Shown: in pieces, positions 47,531-56,645 of the stretch
Numbering within the stretch: position 1 is the stretch's first letter
Layout of the letters: each line of letters starts with the position of its first letter
Assembly: GCF_037976825.1 (NCBI RefSeq)
Contig: NZ_CP150269.1
Location: 4,849,501-4,913,500 of the forward strand
Origin: Paenibacillus sp. FSL K6-1330
Lineage (GTDB): Bacteria; Bacillota; Bacilli; Paenibacillales; Paenibacillaceae
Direction: 5' to 3'
Length of the DNA stretch: 64,000 nt
Notes under the pieces: generated by a model
The model's database searches: none
What the model was told of the DNA's origin: nothing
Seen by the model: only the letters and a program-made list of their open reading frames with translations
Position numbers and translations under genes: made by a program

Positions 47531-48790
47531 CTATTGTAATTTTTGAATCCGGTCCCATTGGCTTACGATATCCGTCACGCGTACACCAAAGTTCTCATCG
47601 ATGACAACGACCTCGCCTTTGGCAATCAGTTTATGATTGACAAGGATGTCTACAGGCTCACCGGCAAGCTTGTCCAACTCGATGATCGAACCTTGTGACA
47701 TTTCCAGGATATCCTTAATTTGCTTTTGAGTCCTCCCTAATTCTACGGTGACTTTAAGGGGAATGTCCATCAGTAAGTTCAGATTGTTTTCATCCACCTG
47801 GGTGTATGGCGCAGATTGCAGATTAGCGAACTGTACGGGCTGTACATTCACATTGCGATTTGGCATGCCGCCATACTGTTGCGGCTGCCCTTGGTAAGGC
47901 ATCTGCGGCTGTCCATATGGCATGGATTGCGGGATCTGTCCTCCCTGTCCTTGCACTGGCTGGCCGTAGCCTTGTCCGTAGTCGAATCCTTGGCCCATGT
48001 CATTGCCATTAACAGGGTTAGCCGGTGCTTGAGCCGGTTCCTGTGTACTGACAGGCGCTTCCACCGTCGGCGCGGCTTCCTGCTTCGCAGGCTGCGGCTC
48101 TTCCGTCCCGTTGATAAGCATGTGAACCATATCCTTGGAAAAATGAACGGGAAGCAGCTGCATAATGGTTGAATCAATAAGGTCACCGATAATTAATCGG
48201 AATGAAATCTTAATCAATGTCTCATCCGGCGGAAGGTTGTTAACCCCTTCACCATTGGCCATGTTCAGAATGTCAATGCCTGGCGGCGATATATTGACAA
48301 ACCGGTTAAAAATCGTTGACATGCTCGTTGCGGAAGAGCCCATCATCTGGTTCATCGCTTCCTGAACGGCACTGATATGAATCTCGTTGAGTTCCTCTTC
48401 CACGGGGTTGCCTTCCCCGCCTAACATCAGATCAGCAATGACCTGAGCATCACGTGTTTTAATGACTAGAGAGTTAATTCCTTCAAATCCATCCACATAA
48501 GTAACATGTACCGCTACATGCGGCTTCGGAAATTCTTCCTCAAACTCGCTTCGCTTAATGATCGACACTTTGGGTGTCGTGATATCCACTTTTTTGCCCA
48601 GCAAGGTAGACAGAGCGGTTGCAGCACTTCCAAAGGTAATGTTACCAATCTCACCAAGCGCGTCCTGCTCTAGAGGTGTTAATACATCATCGACAGTCGC
48701 CGCCGAAGGAATTGATGCTGGTGATGCCATTTCCGACTGTTTTAACAAAGCGTCGATTTCTTCCTGGGATAAATAGTCTTTACTCGTCAA
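47531..48790 (-). CDS. fliY: Flagellar switch protein / CheY-P phosphatase FliY
   Basis: About 419 residues. The N-terminus has a CheY-binding peptide similar to that of FliM (LSQEEIDALLKQ). A CheC-like phosphatase domain has two motifs (LGEIGNITFGSAATALSTL and AVQEAMNQMMGSSATSMST). A Gly/Gln/Pro/Met-rich spacer (about residues 245-330) leads to the C-terminal FliN domain (LMDIPLKVTVELGRTQKQIK, GVRVTDIVSQWDRI). The start is a TTG at 48790 placed eight bases after a GGAG in the last codons of fliM (11-base overlap). Confidence 0.95.
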   Translation of the reverse strand: MTSKDYLSQEEIDALLKQSEMASPASIPSAATVDDVLTPLEQDALGEIGNITFGSAATALSTLLGKKVDITTPKVSIIKRSEFEEEFPKPHVAVHVTYVDGFEGINSLVIKTRDAQVIADLMLGGEGNPVEEELNEIHISAVQEAMNQMMGSSATSMSTIFNRFVNISPPGIDILNMANGEGVNNLPPDETLIKISFRLIIGDLIDSTIMQLLPVHFSKDMVHMLINGTEEPQPAKQEAAPTVEAPVSTQEPAQAPANPVNGNDMGQGFDYGQGYGQPVQGQGGQIPQSMPYGQPQMPYQGQPQQYGGMPNRNVNVQPVQFANLQSAPYTQVDENNLNLLMDIPLKVTVELGRTQKQIKDILEMSQGSIIELDKLAGEPVDILVNHKLIAKGEVVVIDENFGVRVTDIVSQWDRIQKLQ

Positions 48791-49778
48791 ATTCTTCAGC
48801 TCCTTCGATGACAATTTCATCGATTTGTACAGCAACCCGGTCTTTTATCGTTCCGGGACTGCCAATAAACTTTAATCTGTCCCCAACCTTTATGGAAAGT
48901 CCATCATGCATCGGTTTGTTTAATGAGATGACGTCGCCGACACTCAGTCCTAAAAATTCGGACACCGTAAGCTGTGAAACACCCAGCTCGGCAACAATCG
49001 GAAGCTTGGCTTTACTTACACGCTGCTTAAGAGCATCTACTTCCTCTGGAACACTCGCTTTTTTCTCCGAGATAAACCACTGATGCGCCGATAGCTTGGA
49101 CATGATCGGTTCCAGCACCACATGCGGGATACACAGATTAATCATCCCCGTGGTATCGCCGATTTTGGTGCTAAGGGAAATTAGCGCAATGGTTTCGTTC
49201 GGAGAAACGATCTGCATAAATTGCGGATTCGTTTCCAATGCCTCAAGGCGCGGTGAGATGTCCAGCACCGTTTTCCACGCTTCCTGCAGACTATCGAATG
49301 CCCGGCTGAAAATGCGCTCCATGATGATTGTCTCGATTTCGGTCATCGAGCTGACGGAAGAAGGAGCAATACCCGTTCCTCCCAGCAAACGGTCCAGCAT
49401 CGCGTAAGCAATGTTCGGATGGACCTCAAGCACCATGCGCCCGACAAGCGGTTCCGCCTCGAATATATTAAGAACTGTCATTTTGGGTATGGAGCGAATA
49501 AATTCATCATATGGAAGCTGTTCAACCTGCACCACATTGATTTGCACAAAAGTACGTAATTGCGCTGAGAAATAAGTAGTCAGATATCGTGCAAAATTCT
49601 CGTGAATGCGGGTCAAGCTCCGAATATGATCCTTGGAAAACCGGAGTGCCCTCTTAAAATCATAAGAACGAATTTTCTTTTGCGTTTCCTCTTTTTTCAG
49701 TTCTTCAGCATCCATTTCCCCTGAAGAGAGAGCGGCCAATAAGGCATCGATCTCATTCTGCGATAAAACATCAACCAT
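48780..49778 (-). CDS. fliM: Flagellar motor switch protein FliM
   Basis: 332 residues. N-terminal CheY-P-binding peptide (VLSQNEIDALLAALSSGE), middle CheC-like domain (ENFARYLTTYFSAQLRTFVQ, NIAYAMLDRLLGGTG) and C-terminal FliN-like domain (LGLSVGDVISLNKPMHDGLS, shortened). Forms the C-ring that turns with FliG. It lies between fliL and fliY. Confidence 0.96.
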   Translation of the reverse strand: MVDVLSQNEIDALLAALSSGEMDAEELKKEETQKKIRSYDFKRALRFSKDHIRSLTRIHENFARYLTTYFSAQLRTFVQINVVQVEQLPYDEFIRSIPKMTVLNIFEAEPLVGRMVLEVHPNIAYAMLDRLLGGTGIAPSSVSSMTEIETIIMERIFSRAFDSLQEAWKTVLDISPRLEALETNPQFMQIVSPNETIALISLSTKIGDTTGMINLCIPHVVLEPIMSKLSAHQWFISEKKASVPEEVDALKQRVSKAKLPIVAELGVSQLTVSEFLGLSVGDVISLNKPMHDGLSIKVGDRLKFIGSPGTIKDRVAVQIDEIVIEGAEEFDE

Positions 49779-49813
49779 CTACTCACCCCCTTACAGGTCG
49801 TCCGACGAACAGT

Positions 49814-50278
49814 CTAGATACCTACGATCATTACTTCTGTCATTTCGATTTGAATTAACTGCCCGGACGTTAACGACTTATTGATCAGGTTCTGCAGCTT
49901 GCCAATAAACTGTTCGCGCCCTTTGGAGTCATTAAGCAACTCGGGTTTCGTGTCGGCCAACGTTTTGATAATAATCGGTTTGATTTTAATCTCCTTGATT
50001 TTATCGAATTCTTCCTTTGCTTTTTTGTCATTAAGCTGAAAAGCAAAGGCCATCTGGGCAATATGTTCAGGATCAGCGAGATTCGTCTTGATCCCGGTGA
50101 TTTCCGAGGTCATCTTGACGATCTCATCGGCTGACAACTTGGATAAAGCCGCTGCATTAGCCGAAGCCTGACTTTTACTGTTATCGCCAAGCAGTTTGTC
50201 CGACAACAGGAAGATCGCCACAACGATCAGCGTAATGGATAACAGGATCGTAATTAACCAGGGGAGCATCTTTTTCAT
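49814..50278 (-). CDS. fliL: Flagellar basal body-associated protein FliL
   Basis: 154 residues with one N-terminal TM segment (LPWLITILLSITLIVVAIFL-like) and an extracytoplasmic SPFH-like domain, ending QLIQIEMTEVMIVGI. FliL stabilises stator units around the rotor. The ATG overlaps the swrD stop by 4 bases. Confidence 0.92.
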   Translation of the reverse strand: MKKMLPWLITILLSITLIVVAIFLLSDKLLGDNSKSQASANAAALSKLSADEIVKMTSEITGIKTNLADPEHIAQMAFAFQLNDKKAKEEFDKIKEIKIKPIIIKTLADTKPELLNDSKGREQFIGKLQNLINKSLTSGQLIQIEMTEVMIVGI

Positions 50279-50499
50279 GAAGGTTCCTCCAATTGCTGCA
50301 CTTTAATGGTAGCTTGATGAATGCCTACCTCGTGATGATACGCCTTAACGGAAGCGATGATTTCATTTGCACTTTCAAGCACAATCATGCGCTTTCCATT
50401 AATCAATGTAATGTAGGTGTCAGGAGTCTCCTCAACCATTTCTATCAACAGCGCGTTAAGCCACAACTGCGAACCATTTAACCTCGTTACCGATATCAT
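50275..50499 (-). CDS. swrD: FlbD-family flagellar protein (SwrD)
   Basis: 74-residue FlbD/YlzI-type protein. In B. subtilis SwrD raises flagellar torque and supports swarming. The pattern ISVTRLNGSQLWLNALLIEM and the following ETPDTYITLINGKRMIVLES are typical. Start behind AAGGAGG. It sits between flgE and fliL, as in Bacillus. Confidence 0.93.
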   Translation of the reverse strand: MISVTRLNGSQLWLNALLIEMVEETPDTYITLINGKRMIVLESANEIIASVKAYHHEVGIHQATIKVQQLEEPS

Positions 50500-50519
50500 G
50501 GACAGCCTCCTTGTTTAAT

Positions 50520-50543
50520 GAGGGAGGGGGCTCCCCCTCCCTC
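50520..50543 (-). other. Strong hairpin between flgE and swrD
   Basis: A 24-base near-perfect palindrome, 11-bp arms GAGGGAGGGGG / CCCCCTCCCTC with a 2-base centre, lies 7 bases after the flgE stop. No T-tract follows on the minus strand, so it is unlikely to terminate fully. It may stabilise the upstream mRNA, cause partial termination or mark an RNA processing site. Confidence 0.7.
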
Positions 50544-50550
50544 TCCATCC

Positions 50551-51375
50551 TTATCGTTTCAGATTGACAACTTCTTGAAGCACTTCGTCCGAAGTAGTGA
50601 TAATCCGGGAGTTGGCTTGGAAGCCGCGCTGAGCAACGATCATTTCAGAGAATTCGCCTGTCAGGTCAACGTTGGACATTTCGAGCTGACCGGCAATAAT
50701 CGCACCAGTTCCTTCTTCAGCATTATTCCCTTCAAACATAACGGCATCCAGATCGCCATCAGGAACTGCATTCAGGGTCACGCGATACATATTGCCGCCG
50801 ATTTTCTCAAGACCTTCCGGATTCGGTACTTTCGCAACGCCAATGATGGCTCCCTCTTCCGTTGATCCGTCACTCATCTTCTGAATAATGGCGCCGTTTT
50901 GCGCAATCGTGAATGCTGTTACATCATCGCCCAACTGGATAGGCTCACCTGTCGCATCGAGAACAAGCATACCGTCAGACGTTACCAGGTTGCGTGCCAC
51001 GTCCACATGGAAATCGCCTGCACGGGTCAAGAAAGGCACATCTTGATCCTCACTAAGCTTCACCATGAAAAAACCGTCTCCGTCGATTCTCAGGTCCGTT
51101 GGATTCGGAGACATCATCGCGCTGCCTGGGGTATGCATGGTATCAATCGAACCGATCGATACACCAAGACCAACCTGCTTTGCGTTTACACCACCGGATG
51201 GATCGTCGGTTCCCGGCGTGACACCGGACATCGTTTGACTTAGTACGTCTTTAAACATCACTCGTCCCGCTTTAAACCCAACCGTGTTTACGTTGGCAAT
51301 GTTATTACCAATGACATCAAGCTTGGTTTGGAAACCTCTCATTCCGGAAATACCGGAATACATGGATCTTAACAT
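50551..51375 (-). CDS. flgE: Flagellar hook protein FlgE
   Basis: 274 residues, the short Firmicute hook protein (annotated FlgG in older Bacillus records). N-terminal rod/hook signature MLRSMYSGISGMRGFQTKLD with GNNIANVNTVGFKAGR; C-terminal segment GFQANSRIITTSDEVLQEVV. The order flgD-flgE-swrD supports hook rather than rod assignment. GGAGG precedes the ATG. Confidence 0.92.
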   Translation of the reverse strand: MLRSMYSGISGMRGFQTKLDVIGNNIANVNTVGFKAGRVMFKDVLSQTMSGVTPGTDDPSGGVNAKQVGLGVSIGSIDTMHTPGSAMMSPNPTDLRIDGDGFFMVKLSEDQDVPFLTRAGDFHVDVARNLVTSDGMLVLDATGEPIQLGDDVTAFTIAQNGAIIQKMSDGSTEEGAIIGVAKVPNPEGLEKIGGNMYRVTLNAVPDGDLDAVMFEGNNAEEGTGAIIAGQLEMSNVDLTGEFSEMIVAQRGFQANSRIITTSDEVLQEVVNLKR

Positions 51376-51449
51376 CGATTTTCCTCCTTTTGTTATGGAC
51401 CGCTTCTGTCGATCAGCGGCCGCCTGGCTTCCTCACGGGCCAGCCAGAT

Positions 51450-51839
51450 TTATGAAATAATAACTGCACTATCAATTTGCGTAAATACGTTATCCTTCAT
51501 CGCTTTGCCATCCATTGCAGTGACCACGGTCCGATTCGGAATATTCACAATCAGAGCCATATCTTTCATCAAAATGAGAGATTCCTTGCTCCCCTTCGCT
51601 GCAGCTTTGTCCACAGCGCTCTGGATCTGCGCAAGCTGATCACTCTTCAATTCAATGCCGCGCTGCTGAAGTCTCTTCGCCGCATGGTTGCTGATTTTAA
51701 GAAGATTCTCACTTAAGAGTTCCTGAAACGTGCCCGCGGGTGGATTTACCAGAGCTTGTGCTGGTTTTCGTTCATTGTGAAGCGCTGCGGGATGTATTTT
51801 TCCAGGGTATAAATGGCCTATCATCATGCGGTCACTCAT
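51450..51839 (-). CDS. TIGR02530-type flagellar operon protein
   Basis: 129 residues of a small uncharacterised family found next to flgD/flgE in many Firmicutes (TIGR02530). Recognisable parts are FQELLSENLLKISNHAAKRL, LQQRGIELKSDQLAQIQSAV and ALIVNIPNRTVVTAMDGK. The start overlaps the flgD stop (ATGA). No signal peptide or TM. Likely cytoplasmic, perhaps a hook assembly or export helper; function unproven. Confidence 0.85.
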   Translation of the reverse strand: MSDRMMIGHLYPGKIHPAALHNERKPAQALVNPPAGTFQELLSENLLKISNHAAKRLQQRGIELKSDQLAQIQSAVDKAAAKGSKESLILMKDMALIVNIPNRTVVTAMDGKAMKDNVFTQIDSAVIIS

Positions 51840-52489
51840 GGCGCTGTTCCCCCAGGCTCTTCTCCCCCTTGTCCGGGATCTCCGGCTTCAGGAACTGACG
51901 GATCGGGATTGCCTGTTTCGGGTACGGAAGGATCCGGATTGTTTGTTACAGGATCTGTTGGGCCCTGATTACTGGTGTCAGGTACAGAAGGACCCGGATT
52001 GTTTATTTCAGGATCTGTCGGACCTGAATTCAATGCATCTGGATCATTCTCGGTTACAGCGTTCTCGATTTTCACAATCTGGTCAAGCGATACTTCACTG
52101 TCACCGACTTTGGCATAATGGACGCCTTCACGAACAATGATGGAATCTACGATACCGCTCTTCATGACGGACTCCGAACCATCCTCCGGCTTGAACATCC
52201 AGCTGATCTGTTTACCGATCAAACTTGAAGCAGCGCCCAGAGACTGACTCATTGCCGTTAATTGAGTATTGATATTCATCAGCTGCTCCAGGGAAGTAAA
52301 CTGGGCCATTTGGGCAATAAACTCCCGGTCCTGCATCGGCTGAAGCGGATCCTGGTGCCTTAATTGCGTAATCAGGATGCTCAGGAACTGATCCTTTCCA
52401 AGCTCCTGGCCGTTTCCGTTTTTACTGCTGACATTCCCTTTAGCATAGTTGGGCCACATATTTTTCGTAGATACCGGATTAGTTGCCAT
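51836..52489 (-). CDS. flgD: Flagellar hook cap protein FlgD with proline-rich repeat tail
   Basis: 217 residues. Residues about 1-150 are the FlgD scaffold: LGKDQFLSILITQLRHQDPL, DREFIAQMAQFTSLEQLMNI and the small beta domain with GKQISWMF...GVHYAKVGDSEVSLDQIVKI. The remaining ~65 residues are an acidic, proline-rich tail made of about five 10-residue repeats (consensus NNPGPSVPET/NNQGPTDPV) ending in a Gly/Glu segment. B. subtilis FlgD is about 140 residues and lacks such a tail. FlgD caps the growing hook. It is followed by the TIGR02530 gene (ATGA overlap). Confidence 0.93.
   Translation of the reverse strand: MATNPVSTKNMWPNYAKGNVSSKNGNGQELGKDQFLSILITQLRHQDPLQPMQDREFIAQMAQFTSLEQLMNINTQLTAMSQSLGAASSLIGKQISWMFKPEDGSESVMKSGIVDSIIVREGVHYAKVGDSEVSLDQIVKIENAVTENDPDALNSGPTDPEINNPGPSVPDTSNQGPTDPVTNNPDPSVPETGNPDPSVPEAGDPGQGGEEPGGTAP
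51888..52030 (-). repeat. 30-bp tandem repeat within flgD
   Basis: Nearly five tandem 30-bp units beginning at 51888, 51918, 51948, 51978 and 52008, in frame, encoding the Pro-rich decapeptides of the FlgD tail. Units alternate between two subtypes (GPSVP and GPTDP). Copy number could vary by slippage without frameshift. Confidence 0.85.
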
Positions 52490-52509
52490 CCAAGCTCACC
52501 TCCTCACTG

Positions 52510-53853
52510 TTAGGCTTTCGCGGTAAATGTTCCTGCTTGTACAAGTTCATCGTCGGCTTGATGCTCAGCAATCCAATCGTTCAATTCTTCCGTCAGATTT
52601 GCGGCCAGCACGGCATCATCGGAAGGACTATCCTTCTCCTTTGAGCGGTGCTGCGGCTGCTGCTGGCCTGATCCAGGCTGACGGCCGTCTTGATAAAGAT
52701 TCGCATTGGAAGGCTGGCTGCTCTGCGTAACTTCAATTTTCTCGATCTGCAGCCCTTGAGCTTGCAATGCGCTTCGAAGCTGTGCCATTTGCTGGTCAAT
52801 CAGCTCTTTAGCATCCGTCGAACGTGTCATGAACTGGGCGATTAATTGGCCATTCTGCATCGTAAGTTTGATATCTACTTGACCCAGATGTTCCGGATTC
52901 AAGGAGATTCTCGCTTCCGTAAAACCGGTTTGTTTCACGATTTCGAGCTTATTAATAATGAAGGAAGTCATTTCGCTTCCGAAGTTCTCAACAGGCACCG
53001 GCGGAGCTGCAGGCTTTACTGCAATTTGCGTACCTGAACGCAGGGCTAGCTGACCGGCAGTGACCGTTCCTTGCTCCAACAGCGAATCGCCTTCGTTAAT
53101 CACGAACTCAGTTGCTGTACCATCAACGTCGGTACTTGTCGTCAGCGATGACCACTTGGCATTCGCTTGGCCCGTTGTTTGTGATGAAGCCGACTGTCCT
53201 GAAGTATTCGTCGATATGTTAGACTGAACGGCATCCGGTTGCTTTTGGGCCAGGATGTTATCAAAACTGCCGCTTGCCTTACTCTCCCCGGTCCCTGTTC
53301 CTTGACCAAGCAGACTATGGAAAGATTGGACAAGCTGTTTTACAGCAGCTTCGGTAGTCAGATCCACCTGACCAGATTTGGACAGCATCGATGCCAGCTG
53401 GCTGATCGTATCCTGTACTGCAAATCGAATGGTCTCTGGTCTGGAAGCCAATGGAGATATCTCATTCCCATCCGAATTTTCTTGTGCTTGAGGAGAAGCT
53501 CCGCTCAGCATAAGATTCGCTTGCGTTAGCCAGTTCTGCAGCTCTTGCAAAAGGGAGGGATCCTCCATTAATGCCTGATCCATAGTGTCCAGCTCCTGCA
53601 GCAAACCTTGAAGCAATTCCATCAAGCCTTCAAGTGATGCTTCGGTTTCCGAAGAATACTGCGCAAGCAAGGATTCCAGCTTGGCAGCGACTTCCGTCGA
53701 AGTTGTTGAAGCGCTGTTACCGCTGCTGTTCATCTGGTAAGCCAGTGTCGCATCAAAGGAAACAGCCGCTGTCGTTTGACCCGCCGCGCTTGTCTTTCCG
53801 CTTCCCGAGGGACTGCTCACGGATGAAGACATGTTTTGTACCGTTATTGTCAT
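52510..53853 (-). CDS. fliK: Flagellar hook-length control protein FliK
   Basis: 447 residues. The N-terminal two-thirds is Ser/Gln/Thr-rich and poorly conserved, the molecular ruler part. The C-terminal Flg_hook domain is clear from about residue 300: ARISLNPEHLGQVDIKLTMQ, NGQLIAQFMTRSTDAKELI and LRSALQAQGLQIEKIEV. It interacts with FlhB to switch export specificity. GGAGG lies before the ATG. It is 20 bases upstream of flgD. Confidence 0.93.
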   Translation of the reverse strand: MTITVQNMSSSVSSPSGSGKTSAAGQTTAAVSFDATLAYQMNSSGNSASTTSTEVAAKLESLLAQYSSETEASLEGLMELLQGLLQELDTMDQALMEDPSLLQELQNWLTQANLMLSGASPQAQENSDGNEISPLASRPETIRFAVQDTISQLASMLSKSGQVDLTTEAAVKQLVQSFHSLLGQGTGTGESKASGSFDNILAQKQPDAVQSNISTNTSGQSASSQTTGQANAKWSSLTTSTDVDGTATEFVINEGDSLLEQGTVTAGQLALRSGTQIAVKPAAPPVPVENFGSEMTSFIINKLEIVKQTGFTEARISLNPEHLGQVDIKLTMQNGQLIAQFMTRSTDAKELIDQQMAQLRSALQAQGLQIEKIEVTQSSQPSNANLYQDGRQPGSGQQQPQHRSKEKDSPSDDAVLAANLTEELNDWIAEHQADDELVQAGTFTAKA

Positions 53854-53900
53854 CGTCTTATTTCACCTCCTTTCCTGGGGATGGAGATTCATTTCAGAGC

Positions 53901-54827
53901 TTATTTAGAGCCCATCAGGCGATTCAATATCTTTGCTGCCAGCTCCGCATCTTTCGAGGACATCGCATTTAAAATCCGTGAACGAGTAGCATCATCCACT
54001 GTATTTAAAATGGTCATGGTCTTAGCGGGACTGATCTTGTACGTTTGCATCAGCAGTTCGGCAGCGTTGGCGGGTGTCATTCCGGCAAAGGTCTGATTCA
54101 ACTGGTTTTTATCCAGATTGTCGGATGACTTCTTCTGCGCTGCCTCCGTTTCGTTCTTCTTGAGTCTGGATTGCAAAGCCGCGATGGCCAAATCTTCAGA
54201 AGTCTCAGCATCTTTAAGCATCATGGTTGCATCCGCTGCCGTTTTCGGATCCATTTTCTGCAGAATGGCAACCCGGTTGCTGCTCTTCATCTGGCTAAGC
54301 ATAAGCACCATTTCTTCCTGCGTAAGGTTTTGCATAATCGGTGCGGCTTTGCTTGGACTCATGTCGGCGTAGAGCTTGGACAGTTCACGAATCTGCTTGG
54401 TATACGCGTCTTCCTCTTCTGTCTCACCGCTTGTCGGTGTGCTCTGCATCGAATCAATCTGGGTTTCCAGCTCTTTCACCTTGTTTTCCTGTGCTGCCTT
54501 TTGCTCTGATACTTCATTTAATGTTTCTTCGCGTTCGGCAAGCTGCTTCTTGAGTTCAACAATCGTTGCTTCCGCGCTTTCTTCCTGCTGCTTCGCTTCT
54601 TTGAGTTTCTGCTCTTCCGGGGTCAGCACCGGATCCGGGACCCAGTTCTTGATAACCGGAATTTTATTAGCTACATCGATTAGTCCATCCCGAACATCGG
54701 CTCTAAAAAATACGGCAAGCGCCCCGAGCAGAACAATCGTGAATATAGCAGGTACCAAAATCAACAGTATCCGTTCAAATCCTCCGCCTGATTCTTCCTT
54801 ATCAAGCGGCATGTCTTTTCGTGCCAC
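53901..54827 (-). CDS. MotE-like protein (YlxF) with MgtE N-domain
   Basis: About 308 residues: one TM segment near residues 20-45 (LLILVPAIFTIVLLGALAVF), a coiled coil (about 85-150) and a helical MgtE N-terminal-type domain with PSKAAPIMQNLTQEEMVLML, MDPKTAADATMMLK and MTPANAAELLMQTYKISPAK. B. subtilis YlxF is the positional equivalent between fliJ and fliK. Start is chosen as GTG at 54827, seven bases after GGAGG. MotE-family members help stator function or flagellar protein stability elsewhere; function here is inferred. Confidence 0.85.
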   Translation of the reverse strand: MARKDMPLDKEESGGGFERILLILVPAIFTIVLLGALAVFFRADVRDGLIDVANKIPVIKNWVPDPVLTPEEQKLKEAKQQEESAEATIVELKKQLAEREETLNEVSEQKAAQENKVKELETQIDSMQSTPTSGETEEEDAYTKQIRELSKLYADMSPSKAAPIMQNLTQEEMVLMLSQMKSSNRVAILQKMDPKTAADATMMLKDAETSEDLAIAALQSRLKKNETEAAQKKSSDNLDKNQLNQTFAGMTPANAAELLMQTYKISPAKTMTILNTVDDATRSRILNAMSSKDAELAAKILNRLMGSK

Positions 54828-54872
54828 TCTCATTCCTCCTTCGCGGTCATAACCCTTCGGTGTTTGCAAACC

Positions 54873-55316
54873 TTATCGGGCTTTGATCGCAAAACGTACC
54901 GTCGCCATTTCGTCCAGCTCGTTTTGTTCCCGAAGGAGACTTTCATGCCGGAACTTTTCTTGGGATTTATCTCTTGCCTTTAACCACACTTTTTCGTCAA
55001 GCATCTTATCAGACAATGCCTTTTGTTTCTTCGTTACATTGACATGAGCGATTCGTATGTCATCCCGTTTCCGCTCAATGCATTCTTCCAAGTACTCTGC
55101 ATATACCTGAATGTTTCGGATCTCAGCAACCGGCACGCATCGCGATGCCACCTCCTGCTGAGCACGATACATTTGATCCCGCATCTCATACAGCTCATTC
55201 AGACTTTTCTCTTCTGCCTGCAGCTTCCCGATGGCACTTGACAGCATCCATTCGGCTTGCGTTTTCTCGTTGCTTTTCAGGTCTACGATTTTCTGGAATG
55301 CATAATGAAATTTCAT
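54873..55316 (-). CDS. fliJ: Flagellar export chaperone FliJ
   Basis: 147-residue coiled-coil protein of the export ATPase complex, resembling the ATP synthase gamma stalk. N-terminus FHYAFQKIVDLKSNEKTQAE; then long helices with heptad character. It follows fliI by 9 bases, as in Bacillus. Confidence 0.92.
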   Translation of the reverse strand: MKFHYAFQKIVDLKSNEKTQAEWMLSSAIGKLQAEEKSLNELYEMRDQMYRAQQEVASRCVPVAEIRNIQVYAEYLEECIERKRDDIRIAHVNVTKKQKALSDKMLDEKVWLKARDKSQEKFRHESLLREQNELDEMATVRFAIKAR

Positions 55317-55325
55317 TCTTCAAAG

Positions 55326-56645
55326 TCATCTCCTTGAAAACTCGGAAATCAAACGTTCCTGAACCTCATTCAATGTTGTCTTCTCATTCACTTTTTGCTT
55401 CGTGAAATCCCATATTTGGCTGATATATTCAATCGATTCATCGATATCAGCATTCGAGCCCTGTTGATATGCCCCAATATTGATCAAATCCTCCGAGTCT
55501 TTGTATATCGCCATCAGCCGCTTTACGTTCTCGGAAGCATCGATTTGTTCCTCCGGCGAAATATCTTTCATGACTCGGCTAATGCTAGCCAGCACATCGA
55601 TAGCCGGGAAATGCCCTTTGTTCGCTATATTCCGGTTTAAAACGATATGACCATCGAGGATCCCCCTGACCGCATCCGCGATCGGTTCGTTCATGTCATC
55701 ACCGTCTACCAGCACCGTGTAAAAAGCGGTAATCGAGCCCGTTGGCCCTGTGCCTGCGCGTTCCAGAAGCTTCGGCAGACTTGCAAAAACAGACGGAGTA
55801 TAACCACGCATGGCCGGCGGTTCTCCTACAGCAAGGCCTACTTCACGCTGCGCCATCGCATAGCGGGTAACGGAATCCATCATCAGCATCACATTCAGGC
55901 CGCGATCCCGGAAATATTCAGCGATCGTTGTAGCGATCAAGGCCCCCTTAATACGGATGAGTGCCGGTTGATCCGAGGTCGCTACAATCACGACGGACCG
56001 CTTTAACCCTTCGGGACCCAAGTCCCGTTCAATGAAGTCCAGCACCTCGCGTCCACGTTCCCCGATCAAGGCAATGACATTGACATCGGCAGAAGTATTT
56101 CGGGCGATCATTCCCATCAAGGTACTCTTCCCGACCCCGGATCCGGCGAATATGCCGACCCGTTGGCCTTTGCCGATAGATAACAATCCGTCAATCGCGC
56201 GGACGCCGATGCTGATCGGCTCCTGAACCCTCGGCCTATTGAGCGGGTTCTGGGGGACATTATGGGTTGAATAATGCGGCATACGCGCCGGAATGATAGA
56301 TCCGTCCAGTGGTTGTCCCAATCCGTCGAGCACTTTGCCCAGCAGTTCCGAACCTACCTGCACGCTCAGGGGTTTGCCGGTACCGACTACATCACAGCCG
56401 GGACCAATAGAGTGAAGCTCGCCGAGAGGCATCAGCAACACTTTGTTGTCTCTAAAACCCACAACCTCCGCTTTGAGCGGCTTGGATTGCTTCGTGGGAT
56501 AGATGTAACAAACATCGCCGATGCTTGCATCCGGACCTTCGGACTCCACCATCAGCCCGATAACCTGCGTAACTTTGCCGTTGATGCGAACGGGGTCCAG
56601 ATGTTTCAGATAATCCATATAACGCGCACTATTCAGCTTCTTCAT
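55326..56645 (-). CDS. fliI: Flagellum-specific ATPase FliI
   Basis: About 439 residues, F1-beta-like hexameric ATPase of the export apparatus. Walker A is GIFAGSGVGKSTLMGMIA near residue 165; others are LIGERGREVLDFIERD, MMDSVTRYAMAQREV and the C-terminal domain. Start is the ATG at 56645 (MKKLNSARY), inside the last codons of fliH (17-base overlap). Confidence 0.97.
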   Translation of the reverse strand: MKKLNSARYMDYLKHLDPVRINGKVTQVIGLMVESEGPDASIGDVCYIYPTKQSKPLKAEVVGFRDNKVLLMPLGELHSIGPGCDVVGTGKPLSVQVGSELLGKVLDGLGQPLDGSIIPARMPHYSTHNVPQNPLNRPRVQEPISIGVRAIDGLLSIGKGQRVGIFAGSGVGKSTLMGMIARNTSADVNVIALIGERGREVLDFIERDLGPEGLKRSVVIVATSDQPALIRIKGALIATTIAEYFRDRGLNVMLMMDSVTRYAMAQREVGLAVGEPPAMRGYTPSVFASLPKLLERAGTGPTGSITAFYTVLVDGDDMNEPIADAVRGILDGHIVLNRNIANKGHFPAIDVLASISRVMKDISPEEQIDASENVKRLMAIYKDSEDLINIGAYQQGSNADIDESIEYISQIWDFTKQKVNEKTTLNEVQERLISEFSRR

